Positions 22,701 through 30,961 of a DNA stretch of 64,000 bases are shown here, in pieces. The stretch's first letter is position 1, and the number at the start of each line of letters is the position of its first letter. The notes under the pieces were generated by a model, which was not told the DNA's origin, ran no database searches, and worked only from the letters and a program-made list of their open reading frames with translations. Source of the DNA: Ariolimax columbianus (lineage: Eukaryota; Mollusca; Gastropoda; Stylommatophora; Arionidae); assembly GCA_036924085.1 (NCBI GenBank), contig JAVGWX010000006.1, positions 40,339,246-40,403,245 on the forward strand, written 5' to 3'. Position numbers and translations under genes: made by a program.

Positions 22701-25700
22701 TGTATCAAACCTATACTTCAGTAGATGAAAAATGGCAAGGCAAGAGCTTACATCTTGAGCAGGATGGTTATTCCAGCCATGGTATATAGCTGTGAGGTAT
22801 AGGACCTACTTAAAGCAGATGCAGAGACGTTGCTGAAAGGACAATGAACCAAAGAGTATTGACAGTCTCTCTATGGGACCAAATTCACAGCCATGAAGTA
22901 AGCACCAAACTTCTTTCAATAATGTCACAGATCAGGTCATCCCGTAACCAGTGAGGTCGTTGGGGCACACATGAAGACATCCTCACAACCCCATGCCACC
23001 CTTTTCTGTCAGCAGCCACTACCTGTGTCTCTTCTAATCAGAGATTGGTCCATTCTTTTATGTTTCTTGGGACTGCATCTTCGTCGTCTGCCTTGCACCT
23101 TTCTGTGCAGGATCGTATTTGCAAGACCATTTGAACTCGATATATGACCGTACCAAGCGAGTTTCCTTCTTCTGACAGTTGCCAAGAGGTCTTCAAAAGG
23201 CCCTATTGCTATTGTAATTCTATCTCGAATTTCCTCATTTGTAACTCGATCTTTGTACGTGACGTTTAAAAGTCTTCGGAAACACCTCATCTCCAAGGCC
23301 TGTATCCTTCACTGAAGGTCAGCAGTAACTGTCCATGTCTCACAAGCGTAGAGGAATATTGGCAGGACCAATGTACGCATTAATCTGATTTCCGTGCGCT
23401 GCTATTGTCTGTGCTATTCTGGCCAACACCTCATATTTTGATCTTTCGTCACTGACAATCGAACCCAGATATTTAAAACAGTCAACCACTTTGAGTTCCT
23501 GGCCATTAGCTTTTATCCTACTGTTGAAGCCCTTGTCGTTGTTGGTCATTAATTTTGTCTTTCCAGCATTTATCTCCATACCATAGTCAAGAGCTGTTTC
23601 ATCGAGCCTTCTTACCCATTCCTGGAGTTCTGCTTCTGAACCCGCCAACCCGTCGATGTCATCTACAAAACGAAGGTTGGTAATCGTTCGGCTTCCTATT
23701 TTGACAGTAACAACGTGACCTCCAAGTGCCTCACTCATAATTCCATCAAGGAATATATTGAAAAGAGTTAGAGAGAGTGTCATAGATACTGCATTGTTAA
23801 GAAAATGCAGATGGGCCGGGCATGCCAGACAACAGACGAACACAAAATTGATGTCCCAGTGGCCTTACAACTTTAAATGTTACTCGGACATCCACCAATG
23901 AGATGGATATATAGCCTAAGTAAAGCCCTTGTTCCAACGTGGTACTCCAAGGCAAAAGATAGATATATGAGTTTAAACAACATTTAATTACCTGGCATCA
24001 GACACTTATTATACCTGATTTCTATACAGAATCCCAGGTAAGCTGCTGCAAGATCAAGATGGTAATGCACATACTTAGAATCATGGCATTCAGACAGGCA
24101 GATTATGATTACTTCCTGCAGCTTACTAGGTGTGGGGTAAGGTAGATTGTGTATTGGGTAGGAATTTCACTAGCTTTTAGAACTTTGCCCACCACAGACA
24201 ATTGTTAACAGTCAACTGTTATTGATTGTCAACTGCCAAATGTTCATTTACCTGGGGGATCATGTACATTAGATCTCCGTGTTGTTTTATCAATCTTTGA
24301 TATAATTGGACACTGATCTCACTTCACTTGATACCAGAGGATGTTTGAAACTTGTGGGTATTTTTTTGTTTGTTTTTTGTTTTGTTTTTGCGTTCGCCTT
24401 ATTTCTCTAATCCCCAAGGCAGTGCACTGTGGTTTTTATTTTGCGCCTGTCGGCCCAGTGCATCCGACTTCAGCATGCATTTTACGCAAGGCTCTGCTTC
24501 CTCCTGCATTTTCTAAGGGTTTGCTTCCTCGGGGTAACGGCTGGTGCTGTGTTGGGAATTGAACCCAGCACCTCTGGTTGTGAGCCGTGCCACTTAACCA
24601 CTAGGCCACACCGTCCCCTGAAACTTGTGGGGTTTGAAACACTACTGTTTAGCACTTTCATTTCTTGAGAGGCAAGCACCTTTACCTATCAATGATAGCA
24701 GTGGTAATGCTCCCTGATATAACCATAGTCTGTGGTTGGAAGGGTATGCATTGCCTAAAAGAGGCATAATCCCCAACAGAGAGAAAGACTATTGATTATC
24801 CAGAATGTTGTTTATATGAACAGGTTATTATCACACAGGGGATGCAACCACAACAATATGCCACAGAAACACTCCGCCTGATCAACTGAAGTTTTTCACA
24901 AAAGCTGCAGACATCTTAATAACTGCTACTGGTGTACCTGGACTGGTGACAGCAGATATGGTAAAAGAAGGCGTCGTTGTTATAGACATTGGGATTACCC
25001 GCATCCTTGATAACAGAGGCATGCCCAAGCTGGTTGGGGATGTTGACTATGAAGGTAAGTTTTTGGATTTTAAATATGGCATTCATGATTGTTTTACTGT
25101 TTTCTGTTAATTGAAGATATTACATTTTGTGTTGGTTAGATTATACTCAGTTACCTGATGTACTTACAGTGTTGTAGTAGTAGCAGTCAACTAAATAAGG
25201 TGAGGGTCATTCAGCCAAACTGAAACTAAATATTCATGTAGAAAACCAAGCTGTTTAAAATCAATACCATAAGCAAAGAGCCAGTCATGTTTGGAGGTGA
25301 GTCACTGATATATTTGGGAAAGAGGGCACATAAACAGATGAAGGGATTAAAATTGGAAAGGCAAAGACAGCATTCCTGCTACTAAATAATATATGGACTT
25401 TGTCAGGTACCGAATTACAGTTAATTCGACTGGGAAAGGTGGTCATACGATGAAAAAACTCACGCCATGCCCAGTCTAAACATGATGTGATTTGAATCTG
25501 CGGCGTGTGGATTACAAGCAAAGTTCATAACCCGTAGACCACATGCTTCCCTGAGTGTAGGATACTCACTACTATTTAACAAATACCACCACTGCAGTTT
25601 ATGCAGACATTAGGTGCTCATTCTCTTTGTTCAGTTCTGTTTAGAGTCTATGTCACTGGATTTCAGGTAGGCCCATTGGTGCTCAGTCTTCCTTAGCAAA

Positions 25701-28700
25701 TGGTTGATTTACTTAGTCACTCCTCTTCTACAGTGGAAAGGAGTGTCAATACTGATGGTTCCAATAACTCACTGGTCGTACAAACTTTTTCCCCTTCTCT
25801 TAGATGTCTTTCACCTCTCGACTCATGTTTGATATAAAAACTGCAGTTTGTGGACTGCTGATTTATAGGTTCCAGTGTTAACATCCGAAGTGACAATCAT
25901 TGAATGTCCTTAGAATGTCACCTTTATCCATATTCAAAGGGCAATGAAAGAGCCGACATCATGGCTTTACAAGCACCAATTATGGGTATACTAGATATAG
26001 ATAAGAGTGACATTTTGAAGTCTATCAATGATCGGCTGTTAGAGGATGACACTGCAATAAATGAATCAGCAATATACAGACTTTAGATCTTTGAAATCGA
26101 ATGAGGTTCGAGCAGATTTGGACCCAAGAGAGAATGGAACAGAAGTGTGTACAACCAACAAGCTGCAGGAACCATCAGTATCCACACCCTTCGTCATTTG
26201 CTGAGAGAGACTGAGCACCTATGCCTATAGTACAGTGGTCAATTCTTCAGAACAGAATAGAACACACTTAAGTGTCCAGCTGTAAAAATTGTTTTCTAAT
26301 TCTTCTCTGTCGGTAAAACAATCCAAATAGAAATATAACTAATTCCATAAGACAATACCTGATATATAACAGTGATAAGCTTACATTTCTCATTTTAAAC
26401 AATATAAAACCACCTAATTTGCTTCAATTTTAAGCAATAATGCAGACTATTTAAAAGAAGTCTATGGCAACATAGAGGCTAAATAAAGTTAGGAACCTAT
26501 AATAGAACACTAACGAGCAAAAATAAAAATCCTGAGGACATGCATTTACCTTGTGACAACATACCGATGTGAAACATAGACCATTACACAGACATCAGTT
26601 CAGTTCATCCCATAACCCATTAGATCGTTGGGGCACACTTGAAGACACTCCTACAATGCCATGCCATCTCTCTCTGTCTGCTGCTACCAGTCGTGCCCCA
26701 CCGGGATGAAGGTTTGACCACTCAGTGATGTTGTCTGCCCATCTCTTCCTTAGACGTCCTCGCCCTCTCTTTCCCGGCACGGAACCAGTATCCAATTTGT
26801 AATTCTGCGATCTTTTGACAGCCGCGAACAGATCAAAAGGACTAATTGTGCCCTCCACCCTCCGTCGCATCTCTACGCTCGTGACACGATCCTGATTTGT
26901 AACATTTAAGAGTCTTCTGAAGCACCTCATTTCCATTGCATGTATTCTATAATGGATATCCCCAGTGATGGTCAAAGTCTCACAGGCATACAAAAATATT
27001 TAGTTCACCAAGAAGAAAATGTAATACTTCGAGCTAAAATACCACAGGAAAGTTTTAAGAATACTGTGAAGCGAAAAAGAAAAACACATTCATCATAAAG
27101 GAGCTGGATATAGAACGGAATTGACTCATAAACAGAATTACAAATAGGAAACTAAAGTACTTTAGCTTCATCAAACGCCATAATGGTATCGAGAAAAATT
27201 ATACTGCATGGCATGGACACAAGAGATCAAAGATGTTCTGGGGGCTGAAGGTGCAGCAGTGAATGAGCTGATAACAGCCAGCAATACATAGCTGGCTGGT
27301 TGCATCAGGATTGGTGACCCATAATTGATCAAGACCTTATTCTGCCTCCAAGAGGCAGCCCTGGAGATAGACTCCAACAATGCAGCCTGACTAAGAGAAT
27401 AAAGAAATTGTTGTTGTATCTCACAATTGGATGTGTCAGGCTGAAATGTGCAGATATCGCAGCCTCGCTGTAAACTGTGACATAACATCACAACCATCTT
27501 TTTCACGACAAACACTGAAGAAGAAGAAAGATGTTCTGAAGATGACAGTGAAGGAGATGGGAGAACTGACCAAATATTGAATTTTACAGAGTCGCTGTGA
27601 TGATAGCGGCATTCTGCAAAGAACATGCTACATGACGATGAGAAATTTGCCTCATGGGAACACCTTAAATAATACAATTGAAACTACTGCTATATATTTT
27701 TTATTACAAGAAAATGATTATTATTTATTGCATTCCCATCTTTCAACATTTTAATGTTCATTTTCCTATATTTCTGTGTACATAATATGTCATCCCTTAA
27801 CTACAAATATGAAGATTACCCACAAGATTATTCATTAGTGATATTCATTTAACTTAGTTGACTGTTCTTTGTCAGTTTTATTCTCATTTTTCCAGTTCTT
27901 GATACAGGCCTATTAGGGTTGAAATGTCAGTTTGTGTCTGTTACTGGAATACTAAAATCCTGGTATTAGATAAGACAAATCGGTGCCCTATGGTAAGTAG
28001 CCTAAAACTATCTTGTTTGTTCTGCAAATCCATCTGGTCAGCCCTTAAAAGTTACCACCCCGTGTCTTCCTTAGTTTGCCTTTTGGACTTACATTTGACT
28101 ATTAGTGCTAAGTCTGTGGATGGTTTCTTTCTTGCGGCTTACTAGGTCTCGAGGAAGGTGCAGCTCTGGGGTGTCCAGGCTTTTCCCTATTGACATTTAG
28201 CTCACATAGCAGTATAGGATGTGCACTCAAGTTTGGTGATGCTGGTAACTGCCAAGCTGTCATTGTGTGTGGTCTTGCTACAGGGCGTTTCTCGTCATCA
28301 CCTCTAGGGAGTATGTGAACATCAATGGTCTGTCACTGTTGTCATGAACATCTTATTTTTAACCTTGTTTGTATTTCGGCTGTTTTCAACTGTCACCACT
28401 GCTTAGTCACCTGAGTTTTATTTTGGCAACAAAGCAGCATCTGCATCTGATAAACAGTATATTTATGCCGACTGTGTTACCAGTGTCAAACATGGTCTCT
28501 GTTCAAGGCATGTGTTATAGTAATAAAGAAAGCTTGGTCTACAGCGTCTAGAACAGAGAAGAATTTGAGGTGACAATACCAATTTATAAATTAATCAATG
28601 AAAAGGATAAATTAGACTATAGCAAATGTTTCCAAGTACAACCAGTATATGACCAGGATGGCACAGCTTCAAATTGTTTAAAGACAGGTCCAGATTTAGA

Positions 28701-29528
28701 TATTAGGAAATATTTTATTAGTCAGAGAGGGGTGAATGCTTAGAAGGGTCAGTTAATGCATTAAAAATAGATTGAATTCTCACAGTTGTTTTTAGTAGCG
28801 GTGGAGTGAAACATACTGATTGTATACAGACTCTGCAGAGCTTTCTAAACCATTAAAATGAAGTTAAGTTTAGTTAAGCGTGGGAGCAGAATTTTGTAGG
28901 TGAAATGAAGTGTTTGAGGAAAGTCATTGGTGTTACCAGGAAAGACAGATTATGAAATGAAGTCATTTGAAATATGGTCGGCACTATGTCATGTGTAGAG
29001 TACGTTTCTTGACCCAAACTATGCTGGTTCGATCAACTTCCACTGATGACTCACAATGCTGGTAGATCTAGCTACAAGAGGGTGGCAGTATCCAGATGGA
29101 TAGATGACATTAGTGTGATTGTGTAACGACACAGGCACACAACGGCAGACACAACTTAGTTTCCGCAGAATAGACAACTTAAGCTTCCATGGCGCTCAAC
29201 AGCATAAGTGGAAAGAAAACTAATTAACCAACATAATACACTATATGACATTTAGAATTCCATGTTATCTGTTATATTGCATTTAGAATTCCATGTTATC
29301 TGTTGAATGACATAGAGAATTCAATGTTATCTGTATCCCACATGCTTATGTACTACATCAATGATTATCAACATTTGTGTTATTATCACAGGAGTCTCTG
29401 AGAAGGCCAGCTACATCACACCAGTTCCTGGAGGTGTTGGCCCAGTTACAGTTGCCATGGTGATCAAAAACACCCTTGCAGCATACAAGAAGGAGATTGA
29501 CTTTGGAAATAATTACTATCCCAAATGA
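13597..29528 (+). CDS. MTHFD2: Bifunctional methylenetetrahydrofolate dehydrogenase/cyclohydrolase, mitochondrial (MTHFD2 family); spliced gene
   Basis: The enzyme oxidises 5,10-methylene-THF to 5,10-methenyl-THF with NAD(P)+ and hydrolyses it to 10-formyl-THF in mitochondrial one-carbon metabolism. Certain exons are 13597-13784, 17108-17383, 20994-21101, 24824-25054 and 29392-29528, all with AG/GT borders and phases that join without a break. Counting from the proposed exon 1, the catalytic YxxxK pair is Tyr139/Lys143, VQLPLP is 186-191, PATPSG 229-234, the Rossmann loop GRSKNVGLP 255-263, and PVPGGVGP 366-373. The HR pair (292-293, CHRNTP) is typical of the mitochondrial MTHFD2/MTHFD2L type; cytosolic MTHFD1 has HS there. 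The C-terminal formyl-THF synthetase domain of MTHFD1 is absent because the stop follows at 29526-29528. The certain part (~313 aa) matches the mature length of the family. MTHFD2 and MTHFD2L cannot be separated here. Confidence 0.95.
14051..14144. repeat. 29-bp tandem repeat, three copies
   Basis: The unit ATTATAAAGTATTACTTATA plus GTACATTTT starts at 14051, 14080 and 14109, followed by a partial fourth. The first two units are identical; the third has one change (CTGATA). This indicates recent slippage. Confidence 0.95.
14330..14485 (+). mobile_element. SINE-1-related fragment (old)
   Basis: TAATGAGCTAGCAGCACCCA, then CTGGCTGCTTGCATCAGGGT and a GACCATGCAGTCTGCCTAAG segment, match 27232-27525 (+), 21245-21480 (+) and 52728-52985 (-). 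The middle is shared with SINE-1 (CATCAGGGTCAGTGACCCAT), so it looks like an older subfamily. Confidence 0.65.
16230..16365 (-). mobile_element. SINE-1, 5' truncated, with target-site duplication
   Basis: Only the 3' part is present (tail TTCTTCTTCG through GTCAACACATCTGACTTCAA). GCTCAGATTC flanks it exactly at 16220-16229 and 16366-16375, marking a clean insertion in intron 2. Confidence 0.9.
17108..17383 (+). CDS. MTHFD2: MTHFD2-type exon 3
   Basis: Encodes residues 152-242 and parts of the flanking split codons, including [11 protein letters not shown], the substrate loop [10 protein letters not shown] (182-191), [11 protein letters not shown] and PATPSGV. The acceptor is CCCACAG at 17101-17107 and the donor is CTCA|GTATGT at 17384. 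An ATG ten bases upstream of the exon is intronic and is not the start. Confidence 0.97.
17725..17747 (+). mobile_element. Extremely short LINE-B/SINE-1 type tail insertion
   Basis: CTGCGTACAATGAAGAAGAA plus GAA is bounded by GATTAACTTAACT at 17712-17724 and 17748-17760. CTGCGTAC...GAAGAAG resembles the LINE-B 3' end (CTGCGTACGAAGAAG at 20283). This reads as a 23-nt, almost fully 5'-truncated retroinsertion into the LINE-A tail. Because that tail is itself repetitive, the duplication could be partly coincidental. Confidence 0.5.
17748..18425 (-). mobile_element. LINE-A 3' portion with 103-codon open stretch
   Basis: The - strand frame 18067-18378 encodes [42 protein letters not shown] and [16 protein letters not shown], the CR1-like post-RT region. 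The 3' part has the perfect hairpin/palindrome and the TTAAG-type tail at 17750-17765. It is better preserved than the copy at 6655, but RT and endonuclease are missing. Confidence 0.9.
18573..18860 (+). mobile_element. tRNA-like head followed by SINE-1-type body
   Basis: GTGGCCAAGTGGTTAAG fits an A box, and GGGTTCATAACC is one base off a B box. The body from about 18650 is the reverse complement of the SINE-1-related body at 21245-21480 (CACTAGTGCAGCCTGTTTCC, CTGATGCAGCC). The opposite polarity of head and body suggests two elements side by side. Not a functional tRNA gene. Confidence 0.55.
18922..19240 (-). mobile_element. SINE-1, old divergent copy
   Basis: The order follows the SINE-1 consensus: CTTCTTTTTC tail, CGTTCGTTTGCAAACTC, GAATGAAATGCGTTGTCG, TTTGCACCTTTCG, CAGTCTGCCCTGTTGCAGCC, CTGGCCCTGATGCTAGCAAT. 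Divergence is clearly higher than in the copies at 34053 or 52218. Confidence 0.75.
19398..20304 (+). mobile_element. LINE-B fragment: RNase H and C-terminal zinc motif, with target-site duplication
   Basis: A 5'-truncated LINE-B lies inside intron 3, in gene sense. The frame to 19945 encodes the RNase H domain ([29 protein letters not shown]). A frameshift near 19815 turns the WVPSHCN motif into nonsense, and further frames carry [16 protein letters not shown]. The end is CTGACTGCGTACGAAGAAGA. GTAATTGTTAAGTG repeats exactly at 19384-19397 and 20305-20318. It is the C-terminal third of the element at 34591-37609. Confidence 0.92.
20994..21101 (+). CDS. MTHFD2: MTHFD2-type exon 4
   Basis: Encodes [18 protein letters not shown] and [17 protein letters not shown]. 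This is the first half of the Rossmann NAD(P) fold, with the dinucleotide loop GRSKNVG (255-261). The acceptor is AACAG at 20993 and the donor is GCAG|GTAAGA at 21102. The 108-bp exon starts with the last two bases of Asn243 and ends with the first base of Gly279. Confidence 0.95.
21150..21480 (+). mobile_element. SINE-1-related element with tRNA-like head
   Basis: The start CTGGTCGAATGGTTTGG and later GTGTTTGAATCTTC are weak A- and B-box matches. The body AACCAGCAACTCACACCTGG...GCATCAGGGTCAGCGAATCA belongs to the same family as 14330 and 27232, and the end GTGCTGAAACC...AACTACGGCATGTCACATCC parallels SINE-1. This suggests the family is tRNA-derived, with SINE-1 copies lacking the head. Confidence 0.6.
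21518..21610 (+). mobile_element. SINE-3 3' portion
   Basis: AAAATACAAACCTAGTCTGT...GTTATTCCTCAAGTCTGTAA matches the 3' parts at 29800, 48500, 57395 and 58195, all ending close to TTATTCCTCAGC and CTATAAATC. Confidence 0.65.
21720..22228 (-). mobile_element. SINE-4-related element
   Basis: The - strand head CTCAGTGGTCTCGAGGTAAG and TTTTTTCACATGGATCTTTT match SINE-4, as does AATAGGCTTAACGGCCGCTG. Beyond that it diverges from the two hairpin-tailed copies and no LINE-A end is seen, so it is either another subfamily or rearranged. Confidence 0.6.
22930..23850 (-). mobile_element. RTE-like LINE fragment, broken
   Basis: The - strand frame 23340-23843 encodes RT segments ([26 protein letters not shown] with FVDD at the catalytic position, [21 protein letters not shown]). 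The next frame, 23009-23296, continues with [27 protein letters not shown] and GRRRR. A break between them and loss of the upstream RT and endonuclease show a dead copy in intron 4. A close relative lies at 26580-27000. Confidence 0.88.
24361..24613 (-). mobile_element. SINE-2 with complete tRNA-like head
   Basis: On the - strand TGGCCTAGTGGTTAAG (A box, 24593-24608) and GGTTCAATTCC (a perfect B box, 24555-24565) form a pol III type head. The body includes AAGCAAACCCTTAGAAAATG and GCATGCTGAAGTCGGATGCA, and the tail is a degenerate ACAAAA run. The 39148-39337 copy shares the body. The acceptor stem does not close well, so it is a SINE head and not a tRNA gene. Confidence 0.85.
24824..25054 (+). 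CDS. MTHFD2: MTHFD2-type exon 5 (two possible acceptors)
   Basis: Encodes [43 protein letters not shown] and [10 protein letters not shown]. His292-Arg293 falls where MTHFD2-type enzymes carry the Arg linked to phosphate and NADP binding. The usual Tyr after it is Asn294. The donor is GAAG|GTAAGT. Two in-frame acceptors exist: ATGAACAG (exon from 24824, adding Tyr-Tyr-His-Thr-Gly) and TCACACAG (exon from 24839). The shorter form gives a loop length closer to human MTHFD2. Confidence 0.95.
25900..26290 (+). mobile_element. Eroded LINE tail (RNase H end)
   Basis: The + strand encodes [37 protein letters not shown], then, after a stop and shift, [12 protein letters not shown] and [19 protein letters not shown] corresponds to the last catalytic Asp region of RNase H, and the following [10 protein letters not shown] is a typical LINE C-terminal segment. 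It is a different family from LINE-B. Confidence 0.6.
26580..27000 (-). mobile_element. RTE-like LINE C-terminal fragment
   Basis: The - frame 26595-26993 begins [31 protein letters not shown] and ends [17 protein letters not shown], closely related to the tail at 22930-23850. Only the C-terminal ~130 codons remain. Confidence 0.85.
27005..27235 (+). mobile_element. Eroded LINE tail, + strand
   Basis: Broken + frames read ...[14 protein letters not shown]..., the GHI-like segment of RTE-like C-termini (compare KYFGHIKRHNGLDR in the 58.4-kb element). Little else survives. Confidence 0.5.
27232..27525 (+). mobile_element. SINE-1-related element
   Basis: AATGAGCTGATAACAGCCAG, CTGGCTGGTTGCATCAGGAT, CCTGACTAAGAGAATAAAG and GCAGATATCGCAGCCTCGCT follow the order seen at 14330 and 52728, ending in a GAAGAAGAAAG run at 27521. 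This is a fuller copy of the older subfamily. Confidence 0.7.
28425..28530 (+). mobile_element. LINE-D fragment, left part (second copy)
   Basis: GGCAACAAAGCAGCATCTGC, GATAAACAGTATATTTATGC and CGACTGTGTT match 1050-1110. The rest of the element resumes at 28880 after a LINE-A insertion. Confidence 0.6.
28530..28880 (+). mobile_element. LINE-A 3' end inserted in LINE-D
   Basis: The + strand carries a decayed QRLEQRRI...[11 protein letters not shown] terminus, then AAACATACTGATTGTATACA, GACTCTGCAGAG and a GAAGTTAAGTTTAGTTAAG tail. One hairpin arm is mutated (ACTGATT/AACCATT). Confidence 0.8.
28880..29220 (+). mobile_element. LINE-D fragment, right part (second copy)
   Basis: [15 protein letters not shown] and AGRSSYKR...[11 protein letters not shown] match the 1140 and 2680 blocks. 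The stretch between VNTT and FGHL present around 2640 is deleted here. Confidence 0.65.
29247..29332. repeat. ~37-bp tandem repeat, about 2.5 copies
   Basis: TTTAGAATTCCATGTTATCT occurs at about 29250 and 29281, and a variant, GAGAATTCAATGTTATCTGT, at about 29312. It lies 60 bp before the exon 6 acceptor. Confidence 0.85.
29392..29528 (+). CDS. MTHFD2: MTHFD2-type exon 6 with stop
   Basis: Encodes [35 protein letters not shown] and DFGNNYYPK, then [11 protein letters not shown] (366-373) is the conserved folate-binding loop. The usual Met after it is Val. The short polar C-terminus shows the bifunctional form without a synthetase domain. Confidence 0.97.
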
Positions 29529-29799
29529 TACAAGACATTAAAGTGTAGATTTGAATACTAAAATATCAAAGTTGTAGGCTGTTCATAAAGAAGACATTTG
29601 TACTTGAGTATAATAAGTTTCTGGTGTGTTCCATGGTTTGGTTATTTAGGAACATTGTATACATGGAGCTTGCACAAATGAAGTTTAAGAAGTCATAACA
29701 AATACGGAGTTATGCTCCAGGCTCTGATAGATCAACGTTTATGTCAGCGTTAAATATGAGAAAACATGAGTTTGAACCCAGAAAAGGCCAAGGTTTGTT

Positions 29800-29890
29800 T
29801 CTGTTAGGGTAAACTGAAAACCTAGCATGCACATTGTGCAGTTACTGCAGCAATGAGTGACCTTAATTCCTCAGCCCTATAAAACTCACC
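29800..29890 (+). mobile_element. SINE-3 3' portion in the 3' UTR
   Basis: GTAAACTGAAAACCTAGCAT...CCTTAATTCCTCAGCCCTATAA corresponds to the 3' part of the SINE-3 copies at 48500 and 58195. Confidence 0.6.
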
Positions 29891-30507
29891 AAGTTGACCC
29901 CAGAAATGTGAATAATCACAGGCAATGCATTGCAATGCATGACTTCATTAATCCTGACAGATTCATCTGAAGGAAAAGTACAAGACACTAACAATAGTTA
30001 TGGGGTCCTTCTGCACAGCTTTTAATGACATTGTATAAGCAGCTAGTAGCTTCTTTCTTATTGGCTGCCAGAGGACACCCACGCTAATAATAGCTGCAGG
30101 TCAAGAAGTTTGCCAAGATTGATAGACTATTTTAACATTTTATAATATAGTTATCTATATAATAGGGGTGTGTTATTGTTGACAGATAAGGTGCTAGCCT
30201 CTCATGATAAAAACAATTGTGCCAAATGTTAGGTGATTTGAATTTGGTAGTCTGTGAATTCACCTGGTGCACGGCAAGAATGGGAATAAATGTGGTGATG
30301 CTAGCTTTTAGTAGTAGATAGTAATTATACAAGGATTAGACAACCACTCTTTCTCACCCCTCAAAATAAAAAATTGACGTAATTTCCCCTGCGGCTGCAT
30401 TATTTTTCAGTATGTCACGTTTTACTATGGTTGTTGACTTTGAGAGACTTAACTTTTCTATTTGTTTGTATATAGATATGATTTTGTTGTATGTAAAGAC
30501 ATATGTA

Positions 30508-30513
30508 AATAAA
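30508..30513 (+). terminator. Poly(A) signal AATAAA with GT-rich downstream element
   Basis: AATAAA is followed within 10-40 bp by TTGGTGTTATTGC and TGTGTGTGTGTC, a strong downstream element. A second AATAAA at 30285-30290 lacks so clear a GT-rich run. Use of the later site would give a ~1-kb 3' UTR. Confidence 0.55.
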
Positions 30514-30530
30514 GAACTTGTTGGTGTTAT

Positions 30531-30961
30531 TGCTTTTGCTGTGTGTGTGTCTTATAGATACAAGAAGATGAAGTTCAAAATGTTCACAAATACATTCCAA
30601 ACACTTAGACTAACCAATTAGGGTCCACTAGTGCTCCAAAAATATTTTTTATTTGTCACAGAGCAATGATACTGTTCTCTTATAAGACATATCTGTTAGT
30701 TTCCACTACAAACGTATTTATTACATCTACATAAACAAACTAAACAGATCTACCTCAGAAAAATCTGTTGCAACATCTTAACTTCATCACACTCAATAAT
30801 GGGAGAACCTTCAAATCTGAGTCCAAAAAAGAAGAAATTGTTTCAAAATTCTCTTTCAAATCGAACAAGCTATTTTTCCACTTAAAACAGGTGAATGCAA
30901 GTGGTCTTGTTTTTATAATTCAAATACGCAGATGTTCGGCCCCTGTTTCTATAGAATTGAT
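30531..30961. other. Unassigned stretch before the minisatellite
   Basis: AT-rich with no recognised repeat. The frame starting at 30768 runs into the minisatellite and is not credible as a gene. Confidence 0.4.

Larger units (their letters stand above)
21102..24823 (+). other. Intron 4
   Basis: This 3.7-kb intron carries a SINE-1-related element (21150-21480), SINE-3 (21518-21610), SINE-4-related sequence (21720-22228, -), an RTE-like LINE (22930-23850, -) and SINE-2 (24361-24613, -). A short + fragment near 22770-22900 may also be LINE tail. Confidence 0.8.
25055..29391 (+). other. Intron 5
   Basis: This 4.3-kb intron includes LINE relics at 25900-26290, 26580-27000, 27005-27235 and 28425-29215, SINE-1-related sequence (27232-27525), LINE-A (28530-28880) and a ~37-bp triplicate (29247-29332). 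The acceptor TATCACAG ends at 29391. Confidence 0.85.
29529..30530 (+). other. Presumed 3' untranslated region
   Basis: Non-coding sequence after the stop. It contains a SINE-3-like piece (about 29800-29890, ending TTAATTCCTCAGCCCTATAA) and two AATAAA signals. The 69-codon frame at 30412-30621 overlaps the poly(A) signal and is not a gene. Confidence 0.55.

Noticed and set aside
24520..24613. A genuine tRNA gene
   Set aside because: The A and B boxes are good, but the acceptor stem does not pair well and the head continues into a body shared with another SINE copy.
13597..29528. MTHFD1 (trifunctional, cytosolic)
   Set aside because: The stop follows directly after the dehydrogenase/cyclohydrolase domain, there is no synthetase domain, and the CHR motif is of mitochondrial type.
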